Shown here piece after piece: positions 37,053-46,046 of a DNA stretch of 64,000 nt (its first letter is position 1; each line of letters begins with the position of its first letter). This DNA is from Mycobacterium sp. IS-1590. GTDB lineage: Bacteria > Actinomycetota > Actinomycetes > Mycobacteriales > Mycobacteriaceae. The DNA lies in the NCBI RefSeq assembly GCF_001500025.1, contig NZ_LQIW01000051.1:124001-188000 (forward strand), in the 5' to 3' direction. Below the pieces are notes generated by a model. It was not told the origin of the DNA, ran no database searches, and worked only from the letters and a program-made list of their open reading frames with translations. A program made the translations under genes and the position numbers.

Positions 37053-37631
37053 GTGGCGAAACTGCAGCTTGTCCAAGATCCGGCGGCCGACGCGCTGCTG
37101 GAATCCAATCCGTTCGCACTGCTGACCGGGATGTTGCTCGATCAGCAGTACCCGATGGAGGCGGCGTTCGCAGGTCCGAAGAAGATCGCCGACCGCCTCG
37201 GTGGCTTCGATGTCCGCGAGATCGCCGACTACGATCCCGGGAAGTTCGTCGAGTTGTGTTCGAAAACTCCTGCCATTCATCGCTTTCCGGGTTCGATGGC
37301 CAAACGGGTACAGGCGCTGGCCCAGTTGATCGTCGACCGTTACGGCGGTGATGCGGCCGCGCTGTGGACCGAGGGCGATCCGGACGGCGCCGAGGTGCTG
37401 CGCCGGCTCAAGGCGCTGCCCGGGTTCGGTGAGCAGAAGGCGAAGATCTTTTTGGCGTTGCTCGGCAAGCAGTACGGGGTGACCCCGGAAGGCTGGCGCA
37501 AGGCCGCCGGCGACTACGGCAAGCCCGGCTCATACCGGTCGGTGGCCGACGTGGTGGACGCGGGTTCGTTGGAGAAGGTGCGGTCGTTCAAAAAGCAGGC
37601 GAAGGCAGCCGCCAAGACCGCGAAGGCCTGA
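37053..37631 (+). CDS. HhH-GPD family DNA-repair-like protein
   Basis: A 192-residue protein with a helix-hairpin-helix segment LKALPGFGEQKAKIFLALL as in base-excision glycosylases of the Nth/MutY group. The catalytic Asp expected about 20 residues later (VDxHV) is missing; the place reads GVTPEGW. No Fe-S cluster cysteines are seen. It may use other residues or be a non-catalytic DNA-binding protein. GTG start, divergent from the histidine kinase with 26 bp between starts. The C-terminus is rich in Lys and Ala. Confidence 0.75.
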   Translation: MAKLQLVQDPAADALLESNPFALLTGMLLDQQYPMEAAFAGPKKIADRLGGFDVREIADYDPGKFVELCSKTPAIHRFPGSMAKRVQALAQLIVDRYGGDAAALWTEGDPDGAEVLRRLKALPGFGEQKAKIFLALLGKQYGVTPEGWRKAAGDYGKPGSYRSVADVVDAGSLEKVRSFKKQAKAAAKTAKA

Positions 37632-37652
37632 GCGAATCTCTAAGCAGAGCCG

Positions 37653-38042
37653 CTACGGGGCGGCGGCCGCGGAATCCTCGGAATCCAGGCGGGCCAACGT
37701 CTTGATGACCCCGGCGACGACGCGGCCGGTGGCGGTCCCGGTGTCGAGGCCTTCTTTGAGCGTGCGCAGGCGAAGGCCGCGTTCGCAGAGTTCGGCGATG
37801 GTGCGGGTGACCTCGGTGCCGGTGCGGCCGAGCCGGTCGAGCGCCTCAACGACGACGGTGTCGCCGGAGCGGGCGTAGCTGAGCATGGCGTGCAGTCCCG
37901 CGCCGATGCGGTCGGCGGATTCCGACAGCCGGTCGGTGAACACCCGGCGGGGATCGACGCCTGCAGCGTTGAGCGCCGCGAGCTGACCCTCGAGGCCCTG
38001 CTCGGCGGCGCTTGCTGTGGCGTAGCCCAGCGTGCAGGTCAC
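37653..38042 (-). CDS. lone serine-recombinase catalytic domain, degenerate
   Basis: A 129-residue protein that aligns with the resolvase catalytic domain but stops before the helix-turn-helix DNA-binding part. Its start GYATASAAEQGLEGQLAAL corresponds to the usual YARVSTxxQ: the nucleophile Ser is kept, but the neighbouring Arg is Thr. DRLGR and the upstream ADR Arg are kept. Absence of inverted repeats or other transposon genes nearby argues against a mobile element. It may be a domesticated relic. GTG start. Confidence 0.75.
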   Translation of the reverse strand: MTCTLGYATASAAEQGLEGQLAALNAAGVDPRRVFTDRLSESADRIGAGLHAMLSYARSGDTVVVEALDRLGRTGTEVTRTIAELCERGLRLRTLKEGLDTGTATGRVVAGVIKTLARLDSEDSAAAAP

Positions 38043-38136
38043 GTTCTCAAGATCGCATGAGACCCCGGCGATCGGAATCGACTACGCCATATCGAGTCTG
38101 GTTGCCGACCGAACCGTTACCGGACCTCGACAGGGG

Positions 38137-38796
38137 TCATGCGCCGAACGGCTCGCCGTCGAAGCGTTCCCGGAACGCGATTTCGGCGACCGGCCTGCGG
38201 GTCAACTTGGTCAGTTGGCGGACCGGCTTGCCGAGCGGCACCAGGGCGGCGACCGCGTAGTTGTCCGGGATGCCCAGCAGTTCACGAACTCGCGGCTCTT
38301 CGGCGACGGCGGCCGTGGTGAGCACGCCGCCGTACCCCTCGTTGCGGGCGGCCAGCAGGATGTTCCAGACGAACGGGTACACCGACGCCCCCGCGATGAG
38401 GCCGACACGGTCGAGGTGCTGGTCGAACGCGGCCACGACGCCCAGATCGACACAGACCACGAGCACCACCTCGGCGGTGCGCAGCGGTGACTGGCTGGGC
38501 ACCTCCACCTTCGCGATCGTCTGCTCGTCAACCCCGCAGGGAGCCAACGGATTCCACGGGCTTTCACCGTTACGCAGCTGCGCGATGTAGCGCTTGGCGC
38601 CGGGTATCGCGCATTCGATGAGCGACTCGCGTGTCGCCGGATCGCGCACGACCACGACCCGGTTGCCCTGGCGGTTGCCGCCGCTCGGCGCGAAACGGGC
38701 ATTGTCGAGAATGCGCTCGAGGACGTCGTCGGGCAGCGCGTCGCCGGTGTACTCGCGCACCGCGGACGTCGTGCGCATGACGTCGTAGAGATCCAT
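38137..38796 (-). CDS. nitroreductase-family protein
   Basis: A 219-residue FMN-dependent nitroreductase-like protein. Its N-terminus has RTTSAVREYTGDALPDDVLERIL and ARFAPSGGNRQGNRVVVV (FMN-phosphate contacts); later segments include GYGGVLTT and LGIPDNYAVAALVPLG. Such enzymes reduce nitro compounds, quinones or enones with NAD(P)H. ATG 38796 is divergent from the DUF1059 gene with 47 bp between. No partner gene suggests a substrate. Confidence 0.83.
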   Translation of the reverse strand: MDLYDVMRTTSAVREYTGDALPDDVLERILDNARFAPSGGNRQGNRVVVVRDPATRESLIECAIPGAKRYIAQLRNGESPWNPLAPCGVDEQTIAKVEVPSQSPLRTAEVVLVVCVDLGVVAAFDQHLDRVGLIAGASVYPFVWNILLAARNEGYGGVLTTAAVAEEPRVRELLGIPDNYAVAALVPLGKPVRQLTKLTRRPVAEIAFRERFDGEPFGA

Positions 38797-38843
38797 GGCT
38801 ATATCTTGGGCCTGTCGGTGGCGACCTATGCGAAGGTGGGGAT

Positions 38844-38990
38844 ATGAAGACGCACCTGAACTGCCCGTGTGGCGAAGCGATCGTCGGTAAGGACGAGGAG
38901 GACCTGGTCGAGAAGGCTCAGGCGCACCTCTCCGAGGCGCATCCCGGCCGCGATTACGACCGGGACGCGATCCTCTTCATGGCCTACTGA
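38844..38990 (+). CDS. small DUF1059 protein
   Basis: A 48-residue protein, MKTHLNCPCGEAIVGKDEED followed by LVEKAQAHLSEAH, of the DUF1059 family: a tiny domain with CPCG and a His near the end, which may bind metal. GAAGGTGGGG precedes the ATG. Function unknown. A repeated hairpin element lies just downstream. Confidence 0.85.
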   Translation: MKTHLNCPCGEAIVGKDEEDLVEKAQAHLSEAHPGRDYDRDAILFMAY

Positions 38991-38996
38991 TCTCTA

Positions 38997-39054
38997 CGAG
39001 GGACCGCGTTTGCACGCCCCGCCGTGCCGTGTCGCGGCGCAAACACGGTCGCTC
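38997..39054. repeat. dispersed hairpin element, copy 1
   Basis: Imperfect inverted repeat: left arm CGAGGGACCGCGTTTGCACG (from 38997), right arm GGCGCAAACACGGTCGCTCG (39035-39054). The core GACCGCGTTTGCAC is identical in a second intergenic hairpin at 54650-54718. It separates DUF1059 from a convergent secreted-protein gene and could terminate both. Confidence 0.65.
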
Positions 39055-39072
39055 GCGGGGTGTGGGGAGACC

Positions 39073-40065
39073 CTACGGAACGACCGTCGAGCCGATCGTC
39101 GGCATGAACTGGCACTGCCGTTCGGTGGTCGTGACCTGTCCGAAGATCGTCGACAGAATGCTGCCCGAGCCGGTGTCGGCGATCGCGGTCAGGGTGGTCG
39201 GCCCCTCGGGGTTGATATCCGGACGCGGCTTCAGCGTGGCGCTGCCTGACTTGCCGGTCGTCAGGTTGACCCAGGTGACGTTGAGCGGCAACTTCTGCTC
39301 GGCTGCCGGACCCGGCGTGCCGACCGCGGTGAACACGTAGGCGGTCTGGCCCGGGCCGGGGCCCGGCGTCGGGATCTTCGCGGGTCCGGCCACCGAAATC
39401 GCCGTGGCCAGCACGTTTCCACCGTCGCCGAGGCAGCCGTTGCTGATCGACGGGTACATGAAGTCCTGCGTCGGCGGGGCGTCCGGGCCGAAGCCGGGTC
39501 CGGTTGCGGCGGCAGGAGCCGGTGCGCCCTCGGGTGCGGGCGCCGGCGCCGGAGCCGGTACGGCCTCGGGAGCAGGCGCGGGTGCCGGAGCCGGTGCGGC
39601 CTCGGGCGCCGGCGCTGCGGCGACAGCCACCGGTGCAGCCGCCGGGGCCGGAGGTGCCTCCGGTGTCGGCGCTGCTTCCGGTACGGGTCCGACAGCGTGA
39701 GCCGGGTTGATCCCGGCCGGCAGGTGCGCCTGCTCGCCCGGCACCGCACCGGGTGCGGGGTTGTGGGCGACGAACTGGTTGACCGCCGACGCCACGTTGC
39801 GCGACTCGGTGGGGGCGACCGCGTCACCGGCGAACACCGCGGCCGCAGCCATCAGCGTCGACGCGGCATTCGTGGGATCCGCGGCGGCCTGCTGGATCGC
39901 CGGGCTGATGCCCTGGACCGCCGTCAAGCCGGGCGCCTGCAGCCCGTCGATCGGCGCCGGGGGCGCGGGTTCGGCGCCGGCCACACCGGTCACGCCGCTG
40001 ACGAGCAGCGTGGCCGATGAGCCGATCGCGAGGGCGGCGGTGGCGAACATCTTTCGAGCTGACAT
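39073..40065 (-). CDS. secreted Ala/Pro-rich protein (Rv1157c-like)
   Basis: A 330-residue exported protein. A signal peptide ends near VAGAEP at about residue 31. A Pro/Ala repeat region with PAPAPAPE units at about 130-190 forms an extended linker, and a C-terminal beta-type domain of about 130 residues ends at CQFMPTIGSTVVP. Two Cys (in NGCLGDGG and RQCQF) may form a disulfide. Position next to Rv1158c-like and pimE matches Rv1157c. No lipobox, so secreted or wall-associated. Function unknown. Confidence 0.78.
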   Translation of the reverse strand: MSARKMFATAALAIGSSATLLVSGVTGVAGAEPAPPAPIDGLQAPGLTAVQGISPAIQQAAADPTNAASTLMAAAAVFAGDAVAPTESRNVASAVNQFVAHNPAPGAVPGEQAHLPAGINPAHAVGPVPEAAPTPEAPPAPAAAPVAVAAAPAPEAAPAPAPAPAPEAVPAPAPAPAPEGAPAPAAATGPGFGPDAPPTQDFMYPSISNGCLGDGGNVLATAISVAGPAKIPTPGPGPGQTAYVFTAVGTPGPAAEQKLPLNVTWVNLTTGKSGSATLKPRPDINPEGPTTLTAIADTGSGSILSTIFGQVTTTERQCQFMPTIGSTVVP

Positions 40066-40131
40066 GGCTCCCTCAGAACGTGGTGGTAGTGGTCGTGTCT
40101 GCCAGTGCGTGATTCGGCGCCGCCCCGTGGA

Positions 40132-40704
40132 TCACGGAAGAGCCGACAGCGGCACCAGCAGCGGCGCCATACCCGCGCCGGGAAGTGCCGGCGCAGCGGC
40201 CGGTGCTGCGGCGGCCGGGGCGGCGGCGGCCGGTGCTGCGGCCGACGGCGTGGCCGCCTGTGCCGCGGCGGGCAGGAGGCCGGTCAGCGGCGTGCCCTCA
40301 GGCAGCAGCGAGGCCAGCCCGGTCGGCAGGTTGGACAGCAGGTTGGCCGGGTTGGCCGGTGCGGTCGCAGGTGTGGCGGCGGGTGCCGCCGGTGCTGCGG
40401 GCATGCCGGGCAACGACGACGGCGGCTGCGGCAAGGTGACCGTCGCCGTCGCCGACGGAGGCGTCGCGGCCGGGGCGGCCGGGGTCGAAGCGGTGTTCAG
40501 CAGCGACGTGACGCCCTGCATGAGCTGCGTCGCGGCGGCCGGGTTGGACGCCAGCTGCTGGATCAGCGGCAGGCCCGGCACGCTGGGGGCCGGTGCCGGC
40601 GCCGCGGGCTGGGCGGCGGCGGTGGCGCTCAGCGCCAGCGCGGCCGAGACCGCTCCCGCAGCGGCGATCATGGTGGTCGCGAACAGTTTTCCGGTGCTGT
40701 GCAT
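40132..40704 (-). CDS. secreted Ala/Pro-rich protein (Rv1158c-like)
   Basis: A 190-residue exported protein of strongly biased composition (Ala, Pro, Leu). The signal peptide ends at LSATAAAQP, and no folded domain is recognised beyond short Leu-rich stretches (LPLIQQLASNPAAATQLMQG). ATG 40704 has GGGAGA just upstream; the open frame extends further but lacks signal-peptide logic. It is the neighbour of Rv1157c and pimE in M. tuberculosis order. Function unknown; a cell-wall role is a guess. Confidence 0.75.
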   Translation of the reverse strand: MHSTGKLFATTMIAAAGAVSAALALSATAAAQPAAPAPAPSVPGLPLIQQLASNPAAATQLMQGVTSLLNTASTPAAPAATPPSATATVTLPQPPSSLPGMPAAPAAPAATPATAPANPANLLSNLPTGLASLLPEGTPLTGLLPAAAQAATPSAAAPAAAAPAAAAPAAAPALPGAGMAPLLVPLSALP

Positions 40705-40912
40705 GGTTCTCCCAATCGGTTGTGTCGGCACGCCTTCGGCCGAAGCTACGGAGTTACTGGTGTGGCTCAAGTGACACGTGTGACGGTGACTCAACCGTTA
40801 CGCAAGCGAGGGGTTTCGGTGACCGGCCGATAGAGTCGGGCAGATAGACACCTCGACAAGCGCCGCCCCGTCAACGTCGCGGACGGCCGCCCGACTGGCC
40901 GCTGCGGCGCCA

Positions 40913-42043
40913 GTGCTGTTGGTGATCAGCATCGCGGCGCGACTGGCGTGGACCTATCTGGTGCCCAACGGCGCGAACTTCGTCGACCTGCACGTCTACG
41001 TCGGCGGTGCCGGCACGCTGGACCAACCCGGGGCGCTCTATGACTACGTCTACGCCGAGCAGACGCCCGACTTCCCGCTGCCGTTCACCTATCCGCCCTT
41101 CGCCGCGGTCGTGTTCTATCCGCTTCACCTGCTGCCGTTCGGCCTCGTCGCGTTGTTCTGGCAGCTCGGGATCATCGCCGCGCTCTACGGCGTGGTGCGC
41201 ATCAGCCAGCGACTCCTGGGTTCCGGCGGCCGGCGGGTCGCGATGCTGTGGACGGCGGTCGGCATCTGGCTCGAACCGCTCCGCAGCACCTTCGACTACG
41301 GGCAGATCAACGTGGTGCTCGTGCTGGCGGTCCTCTACGCGGTGTACAGCACGCGGTGGTGGTTGTCCGGCCTGCTGGTCGGGCTCGCGGCCGGGTTGAA
41401 GCTCACGCCCGCGGTGACCGGGCTGTACTTCCTCGGTGCGCGGCGATGGGGTGCGGTGGTGTTCTCCGCCGTCGTGTTCCTTGCCACCGTGGGGTTTTCG
41501 GCATTGGTGGTCGGCGACGAGACCCGCCGCTACTTCACCGAACTGCTCGGCGACGCCGACCGTGTCGGCCCGGTGGGCACGTCGTTCAACCAGTCGTGGC
41601 GCGGCGGCATATCGCGCATCCTCGGACACGATGCGGGATACGGGCCCGCGGTGGTCGCGGGCATTGCGGTGACCGCGGTGCTGGCGGTCCTGGCGTGGCG
41701 TGCGATCGGCGGGGCTTCGGACCGGCTGGGTGCGATCGTGGTGGTGCAGTTGTTCGGCCTGCTGCTGTCGCCGATCTCGTGGACACATCACTGGGTGTGG
41801 CTGATCCCGCTGATGATCTGGCTGCTGCACGGACCGCTGAGCACCCGGCGGGGCGCGCGGGTGCTGGGCTGGGGCTGGCTCGCGTTGACGGCGATCGGGG
41901 TGCCGTGGTTGCTGAGCTTCGCCCAGCCGACGATCTGGGTGATCCCGCGACCGTGGTATCTGGCGTGGGCGGGCTTGATCTACATCGTCGCCACGCTGGC
42001 GACGTTGGCCTGGATCGCCTCTACTGGCCGACGATGCCGTTGA
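40913..42043 (+). CDS. pimE: polyprenol-phosphate-mannose-dependent mannosyltransferase PimE
   Basis: A GT-C (GT87) membrane glycosyltransferase with about 10 helices. The catalytic Asp lies in the first periplasmic loop as [11 protein letters not shown]. PimE adds the fifth mannose, alpha-1,2-linked, to phosphatidylinositol mannosides using polyprenyl-phosphomannose. GTG 40913 is the first standard start in frame, but it falls inside TM1; sequence from 40844 (ATA GAC ACC) also looks coding, so the real N-terminus may be longer. It overlaps the convergent PCD gene by 23 bp. Confidence 0.85.
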   Translation: MLLVISIAARLAWTYLVPNGANFVDLHVYVGGAGTLDQPGALYDYVYAEQTPDFPLPFTYPPFAAVVFYPLHLLPFGLVALFWQLGIIAALYGVVRISQRLLGSGGRRVAMLWTAVGIWLEPLRSTFDYGQINVVLVLAVLYAVYSTRWWLSGLLVGLAAGLKLTPAVTGLYFLGARRWGAVVFSAVVFLATVGFSALVVGDETRRYFTELLGDADRVGPVGTSFNQSWRGGISRILGHDAGYGPAVVAGIAVTAVLAVLAWRAIGGASDRLGAIVVVQLFGLLLSPISWTHHWVWLIPLMIWLLHGPLSTRRGARVLGWGWLALTAIGVPWLLSFAQPTIWVIPRPWYLAWAGLIYIVATLATLAWIASTGRRCR

Positions 42044-42305
42044 TGTCCTTAGCCATTTCGAGGTCCTTGTCGGTGATACCACCCTCGGAATGCGTCACCA
42101 ACACGAAAGTCACTGTCCGCCAGCGGATGTCGATATCGGGATGATGATCCTTGGACTCCGCGTGCTCGCCGACCCGGCGCACCGCGTCGATGCCGTCGAG
42201 AAACGCGGGGAACTTGATGGAGCGTCGCAGGGCGCCGTCGGCTCGCTCCCAGCCGGGCAGCTCGGGCAGTGCGGCGTCCACTTGTTCGTCCGTTAACACA
42301 GCCAT
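42021..42305 (-). CDS. 4a-hydroxytetrahydrobiopterin dehydratase (PCD)
   Basis: A 94-residue pterin-4a-carbinolamine dehydratase with the active-site block [20 protein letters not shown] and the ending [10 protein letters not shown]. It dehydrates 4a-hydroxytetrahydrobiopterin. Position between pimE and mutT2 corresponds to Rv1159A. ATG 42305. The 3' end overlaps pimE by 23 bp in convergent orientation. Its pterin partner in mycobacteria is unclear. Confidence 0.9.
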   Translation of the reverse strand: MAVLTDEQVDAALPELPGWERADGALRRSIKFPAFLDGIDAVRRVGEHAESKDHHPDIDIRWRTVTFVLVTHSEGGITDKDLEMAKDINGIVGQ

Positions 42306-42332
42306 GGCTTCGACCGTATACCGTCAGCCGCA

Positions 42333-42734
42333 GTGTCGAACCAGATGTCGAACCAGATCGTCGTCGCCGGTGCTCTGATCACAGAGGCCTCGCTGCTTGT
42401 CGCGCAGCGCGACCGGCCACCCGAACTGGCGGGCCTGTGGGAACTGCCCGGCGGCAAGGTGTCCGCCGGTGAGACGGAGGAAGCCGCGCTGGCTCGCGAA
42501 TTGCACGAGGAACTGGGCGTCGTGGTGGACGTGGGAGAGCGCCTGGGCGAGGACGTCGCACTCGGCCCGACCATGATCCTGCGCGCCTACCGCGTCACGC
42601 ACACCGGCGGCGCCCTGCACCCCAACGACCACCGCGCGCTGCGCTGGATCGGCGTCGGCGAACTCGAGGCGCTGGCGTGGGTGCCCGCCGACCGAGCATG
42701 GCTGCCCGCCCTGAAAGGGGCGCTCGGCGCTTAG
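42333..42734 (+). CDS. mutT2: NUDIX hydrolase MutT2
   Basis: A 133-residue NUDIX enzyme with the complete box GGKVSAGETEEAALARELHE followed by ELGV, and LWELPGG before it. MutT2 in mycobacteria hydrolyses (d)CTP and modified nucleotides, cleaning the nucleotide pool. Two starts, GTG 42333 and ATG 42345, are produced by a 12-bp tandem duplication (TGTCGAACCAGA twice), which gives an MSNQMSNQ N-terminus. Position before typA matches Rv1160, except that narGHJI is not between them. Confidence 0.87.
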   Translation: MSNQMSNQIVVAGALITEASLLVAQRDRPPELAGLWELPGGKVSAGETEEAALARELHEELGVVVDVGERLGEDVALGPTMILRAYRVTHTGGALHPNDHRALRWIGVGELEALAWVPADRAWLPALKGALGA

Positions 42735-42791
42735 CCCGGATCTCCCGAGATCGGCCGCCCGACGGCCCCTGTCCACATAGTCTTGCCGTTC

Positions 42792-43871
42792 ATGCCCGTA
42801 CTGCGGTTCATCTGGCGAGGAGTGCTCGCCTTTGACCGGATCGGTTCGCGCATCCCGCAACTCGTGCAGATGTGGCTCGTCGAATTCTTCTTCGCTCTCC
42901 CGCTGACCTTCTTCATCGCCAAGATCATCGACATCCGCGGTGCGTTCGGCGTACCGGGCACCGGCGAGGCGATGCCGGGCGTGTTCTGGGGTGCGCTGGT
43001 GGTGTCGATGGTCTGTGGGTTCTTCTTCTTTCGCAGCCTCGTCAAACCCCGGGTGAAGCAGGGGTCGTGGACACCGATGGTGCGCGCCGACGTCGGCGAC
43101 GTCACCGTGTTCGGCGGCAACCGCGCGTGGCGCGTCGAATACCAGTACCTGACAAGTCATCCGTCGTATTCACTCTTGCTTCTTCTGACCGCGCCCATCC
43201 CGGCCGTCATGGTTCTCATGACGATCAACCACGGCGACAGCACCTTCTACTGGCGCGTCGCGGGCATCGTCGGGCTCATCGTGTTGGCGCTGATGGCGCT
43301 GGCGAGAGTGCTCAGTTGGTACGTCTTCCGCTTCGGTCGGGCCGAAGTCACCGAACATGCTGCGGCGCAGGGGGTCTCGGAGCGCAAGCTCGGTTGGGAG
43401 ATGGCGTGGAAACCGCTGCTCATGCTGATCGTGATGGTGTATGCGATCGTCGCGATTCCGCTCGCGTACATGTGGTGGGATGAACTGCGCACCATCGACA
43501 AGTTGCCCGTGGTGACCGCGGCGGACAGCGCCGACGCGATCGGGCAGTACCGGCGGGTGGCAGGCGACGTGACCGGTGAACCGGTCTACTGGGCGCCGCG
43601 AGGGACCGGCCGCGGCGGCAACAACTTCGCGGGAGCCGGTGTGCTGGTTGAACTTTCGTCCGGCGGGGAAGCGCTGCTGCTGGCCGAGTCGCTGTCGGTG
43701 CCCGACTTCGTCGGTGTCATGAAGGGCATGCGGGACAACGCTATTCACACCCAGGGCCGGGTGACCGACGAGATCACCGAAACGCAGCGCGAGTACTACG
43801 GCTTCGACGAAAGCGATTTCCCCGTCCCGCCACCCGGCGGCCGGGTGATGGTGCTGCTGTCGTACCCGTAG
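42792..43871 (+). CDS. uncharacterised multi-pass membrane protein
   Basis: A 359-residue protein with about five to six transmembrane helices in the first 230 residues and a soluble C-terminal part of about 120 residues ending at VPPPGGRVMVLLSYP. I do not recognise the family. ATG 42792 is used; TTG 42783 is possible. It lies where narGHJI are found in M. tuberculosis, but shares nothing with them. The Lys/Arg-rich small gene at 43875 converges on it, 3 bp from its stop. Confidence 0.7.
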   Translation: MPVLRFIWRGVLAFDRIGSRIPQLVQMWLVEFFFALPLTFFIAKIIDIRGAFGVPGTGEAMPGVFWGALVVSMVCGFFFFRSLVKPRVKQGSWTPMVRADVGDVTVFGGNRAWRVEYQYLTSHPSYSLLLLLTAPIPAVMVLMTINHGDSTFYWRVAGIVGLIVLALMALARVLSWYVFRFGRAEVTEHAAAQGVSERKLGWEMAWKPLLMLIVMVYAIVAIPLAYMWWDELRTIDKLPVVTAADSADAIGQYRRVAGDVTGEPVYWAPRGTGRGGNNFAGAGVLVELSSGGEALLLAESLSVPDFVGVMKGMRDNAIHTQGRVTDEITETQREYYGFDESDFPVPPPGGRVMVLLSYP

Positions 43872-43874
43872 ACG

Positions 43875-44045
43875 CTATTTCCGTCGGCGGGCGCGCTTGT
43901 GGACCTTCACCAGATCCTTGCCTCGAATGCCGTTGCGCTCTGCCTTGCGCACCTGGTGAACGACGACCGGGCAACGCTTGCAGCGCGGCTGGCTGCGGCA
44001 GCACTTCTTCTTCGGTTTGAGGTCGGCGAGCTTATTGGGCTTCAC
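43875..44045 (-). CDS. small basic Cys-rich protein
   Basis: A 56-residue basic protein: GTG start, KPKKKCCRSQPRCKRCPVVV with four Cys in a CC-x5-C-x2-C pattern that suits zinc, then a Lys/Arg-rich tail (KDLVKVHKRARRRK). It is divergent from typA with 55 bp between starts. The open frame extends upstream antisense to typA, but that is not coding-like. I believe similar small proteins occur in other mycobacteria. RNA or ribosome binding is a guess from its charge. Confidence 0.7.
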   Translation of the reverse strand: MKPNKLADLKPKKKCCRSQPRCKRCPVVVHQVRKAERNGIRGKDLVKVHKRARRRK

Positions 44046-44100
44046 GTGACGGGCATCTCTCGTTTTCGTGATTGGCCGACTGCGCTGCGACAATCTCGAA

Positions 44101-45990
44101 GTGGATTTTAGAAACGTCGCCATCGTGGCACACGTCGACCATGGGAAGACCACCCTGGTCGACGCCATGCTGCGGCAGTCGGGCGCGCTCACCCACCGCG
44201 GAGACGACGCCACCGAGCGCATCATGGACTCCGGTGACCTGGAGCGGGAAAAAGGCATCACGATCCTCGCCAAGAACACCGCCGTGCACCGCCATCACGG
44301 CGACGGCAGCGTGACCGTCATCAATGTGATCGACACCCCCGGACACGCCGACTTCGGCGGCGAGGTCGAACGCGGGCTGTCCATGGTCGACGGTGTGTTG
44401 CTGCTGGTCGACGCGTCCGAGGGGCCGCTCCCACAGACCCGCTTCGTCCTGCGCAAAGCGCTGGCCGCCCACCTGCCGGTCATCCTCGTCGTCAACAAGA
44501 CCGACCGGCCGGACGCCCGGATCAGCGAGGTCGTCTCCGACAGCCACGACCTGCTGCTCGACGTGGCGTCCGACCTCGACGAGGAGGCGCAGAAGGCCGC
44601 CGAGGAGGCGCTCGGTCTGCCGACGCTGTACGCGTCCGGCCGGGCCGGCATCGCCAGCACCACCGAACCCGCCAACGGCGAGAACCCGGACGGCACCAAC
44701 CTCGACCCGCTGTTCGACGTCCTCATGGAGCACATCCCGCCGCCCACCGGCGACCCCGAAGCCCCGCTGCAGGCCCTGGTCACCAACCTCGACGCCTCGG
44801 CGTTCCTGGGGCGTCTGGCGCTCGTCCGCATCTACAACGGCAAGCTGCGCAAAGGCCAGCAGGTCGCCTGGATGCGCGAGGTCGACGGCGTACCGGTGGT
44901 CACCAACGCCAAGATCACCGAACTGCTGGCGACCGTCGGCGTCGAACGCAACCCCACCGACCAGGCCATCGCCGGCGACATCGTCGCCGTCGCGGGCATG
45001 CCCGAGATCATGATCGGCGACACCCTCGCCGATCCGGACCACGCGCACGCGCTGCCGCGCATCACGGTCGACGAGCCGGCCATCTCCGTCACCATCGGCA
45101 CCAACACGTCGCCTCTGGCGGGCAAGGTGTCGGGCCACAAGCTCACCGCGCGGATGGTGCGCAACCGGCTGGACTCCGAACTGGTCGGCAACGTGTCGAT
45201 CAAAGTCGTCGACATCGGCAGGCCGGACGCGTGGGAGGTGCAGGGCCGCGGCGAGCTGGCGCTGGCCGTGCTCGTCGAGCAGATGCGCCGCGAGGGTTTC
45301 GAGCTGACGGTCGGCAAGCCGCAGGTGGTCACCCGCACCATCGACGGGAAACTGCACGAGCCGTACGAGGCGATGACCATCGACTGTCCCGAGGAGTTCG
45401 TCGGCGCGATCACACAGCTGATGGCGGCTCGCAAGGGCCGCATGGAAGACATGACCAATCACGCCGCGGGCTGGGTGCGGATGGACTTCGTCGTGCCGAG
45501 CCGCGGACTCATCGGTTTCCGCACCGACTTCCTGACGATCACCCGCGGCACCGGCATCGCCAACGCGGTCTTCGACGGCTACCGACCGTGGGCGGGGGAG
45601 ATCCGCGCCCGGCACAGCGGCTCGTTGGTGTCGGACCGCAGCGGTCAGATCACGCCGTTCGCGATGATCCAGCTCGCCGACCGGGGCCAGTTCTTCGTCG
45701 AGCCCGGCCAGGACACCTACGAAGGCCAGGTCGTCGGCATCAACCCGCGCGCGGAGGATCTCGACGTCAACGTCACCCGGGAAAAGAAGCTCACCAACAT
45801 GCGCAGCTCGACGGCCGACGTCATCGAGACCCTGGCCCGGCCGCTGGAACTGACCCTGGAACAGGCCATGGAGTTCTGCGCCGAGGACGAATGCGTCGAG
45901 GTCACGCCCGAGGTCGTCCGCGTGCGCAAGGTGGAGCTGAACGCGAGCTTGCGCGCCAGGGCCAAGGCCCGCGCGAAGGCCCGGGGCTGA
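44101..45990 (+). CDS. typA: ribosome-associated GTPase TypA/BipA
   Basis: A 629-residue translational GTPase, one residue longer than M. tuberculosis Rv1165. G1 is [10 protein letters not shown]3 [15 protein letters not shown]4 NKTDRP. EF-G-like domains follow ([26 protein letters not shown]) and a BipA C-terminal domain ([22 protein letters not shown]). It aids ribosome assembly and stress or cold growth. GTG 44101 is used, as homology begins with [16 protein letters not shown]. Ends in a basic tail [11 protein letters not shown]. Confidence 0.95.
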   Translation: MDFRNVAIVAHVDHGKTTLVDAMLRQSGALTHRGDDATERIMDSGDLEREKGITILAKNTAVHRHHGDGSVTVINVIDTPGHADFGGEVERGLSMVDGVLLLVDASEGPLPQTRFVLRKALAAHLPVILVVNKTDRPDARISEVVSDSHDLLLDVASDLDEEAQKAAEEALGLPTLYASGRAGIASTTEPANGENPDGTNLDPLFDVLMEHIPPPTGDPEAPLQALVTNLDASAFLGRLALVRIYNGKLRKGQQVAWMREVDGVPVVTNAKITELLATVGVERNPTDQAIAGDIVAVAGMPEIMIGDTLADPDHAHALPRITVDEPAISVTIGTNTSPLAGKVSGHKLTARMVRNRLDSELVGNVSIKVVDIGRPDAWEVQGRGELALAVLVEQMRREGFELTVGKPQVVTRTIDGKLHEPYEAMTIDCPEEFVGAITQLMAARKGRMEDMTNHAAGWVRMDFVVPSRGLIGFRTDFLTITRGTGIANAVFDGYRPWAGEIRARHSGSLVSDRSGQITPFAMIQLADRGQFFVEPGQDTYEGQVVGINPRAEDLDVNVTREKKLTNMRSSTADVIETLARPLELTLEQAMEFCAEDECVEVTPEVVRVRKVELNASLRARAKARAKARG

Positions 45991-46046
45991 AAGCGACGCC
46001 CGCCGATCGGGCGGGCGAGGCAAAACCGCCCGATACCCTGTTGGTC

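Noticed and set aside
44032-46023. Long minus-strand open frame antisense to typA (663 codons)
   Set aside because: Mirror of the typA codon pattern: high-GC genes leave long antisense frames. The product is Arg/Asp/Val-rich with no domain.
45231-46046. Upstream extension of the lpqW frame
   Set aside because: It overlaps typA out of frame; the signal peptide and lipobox begin at GTG 46047.
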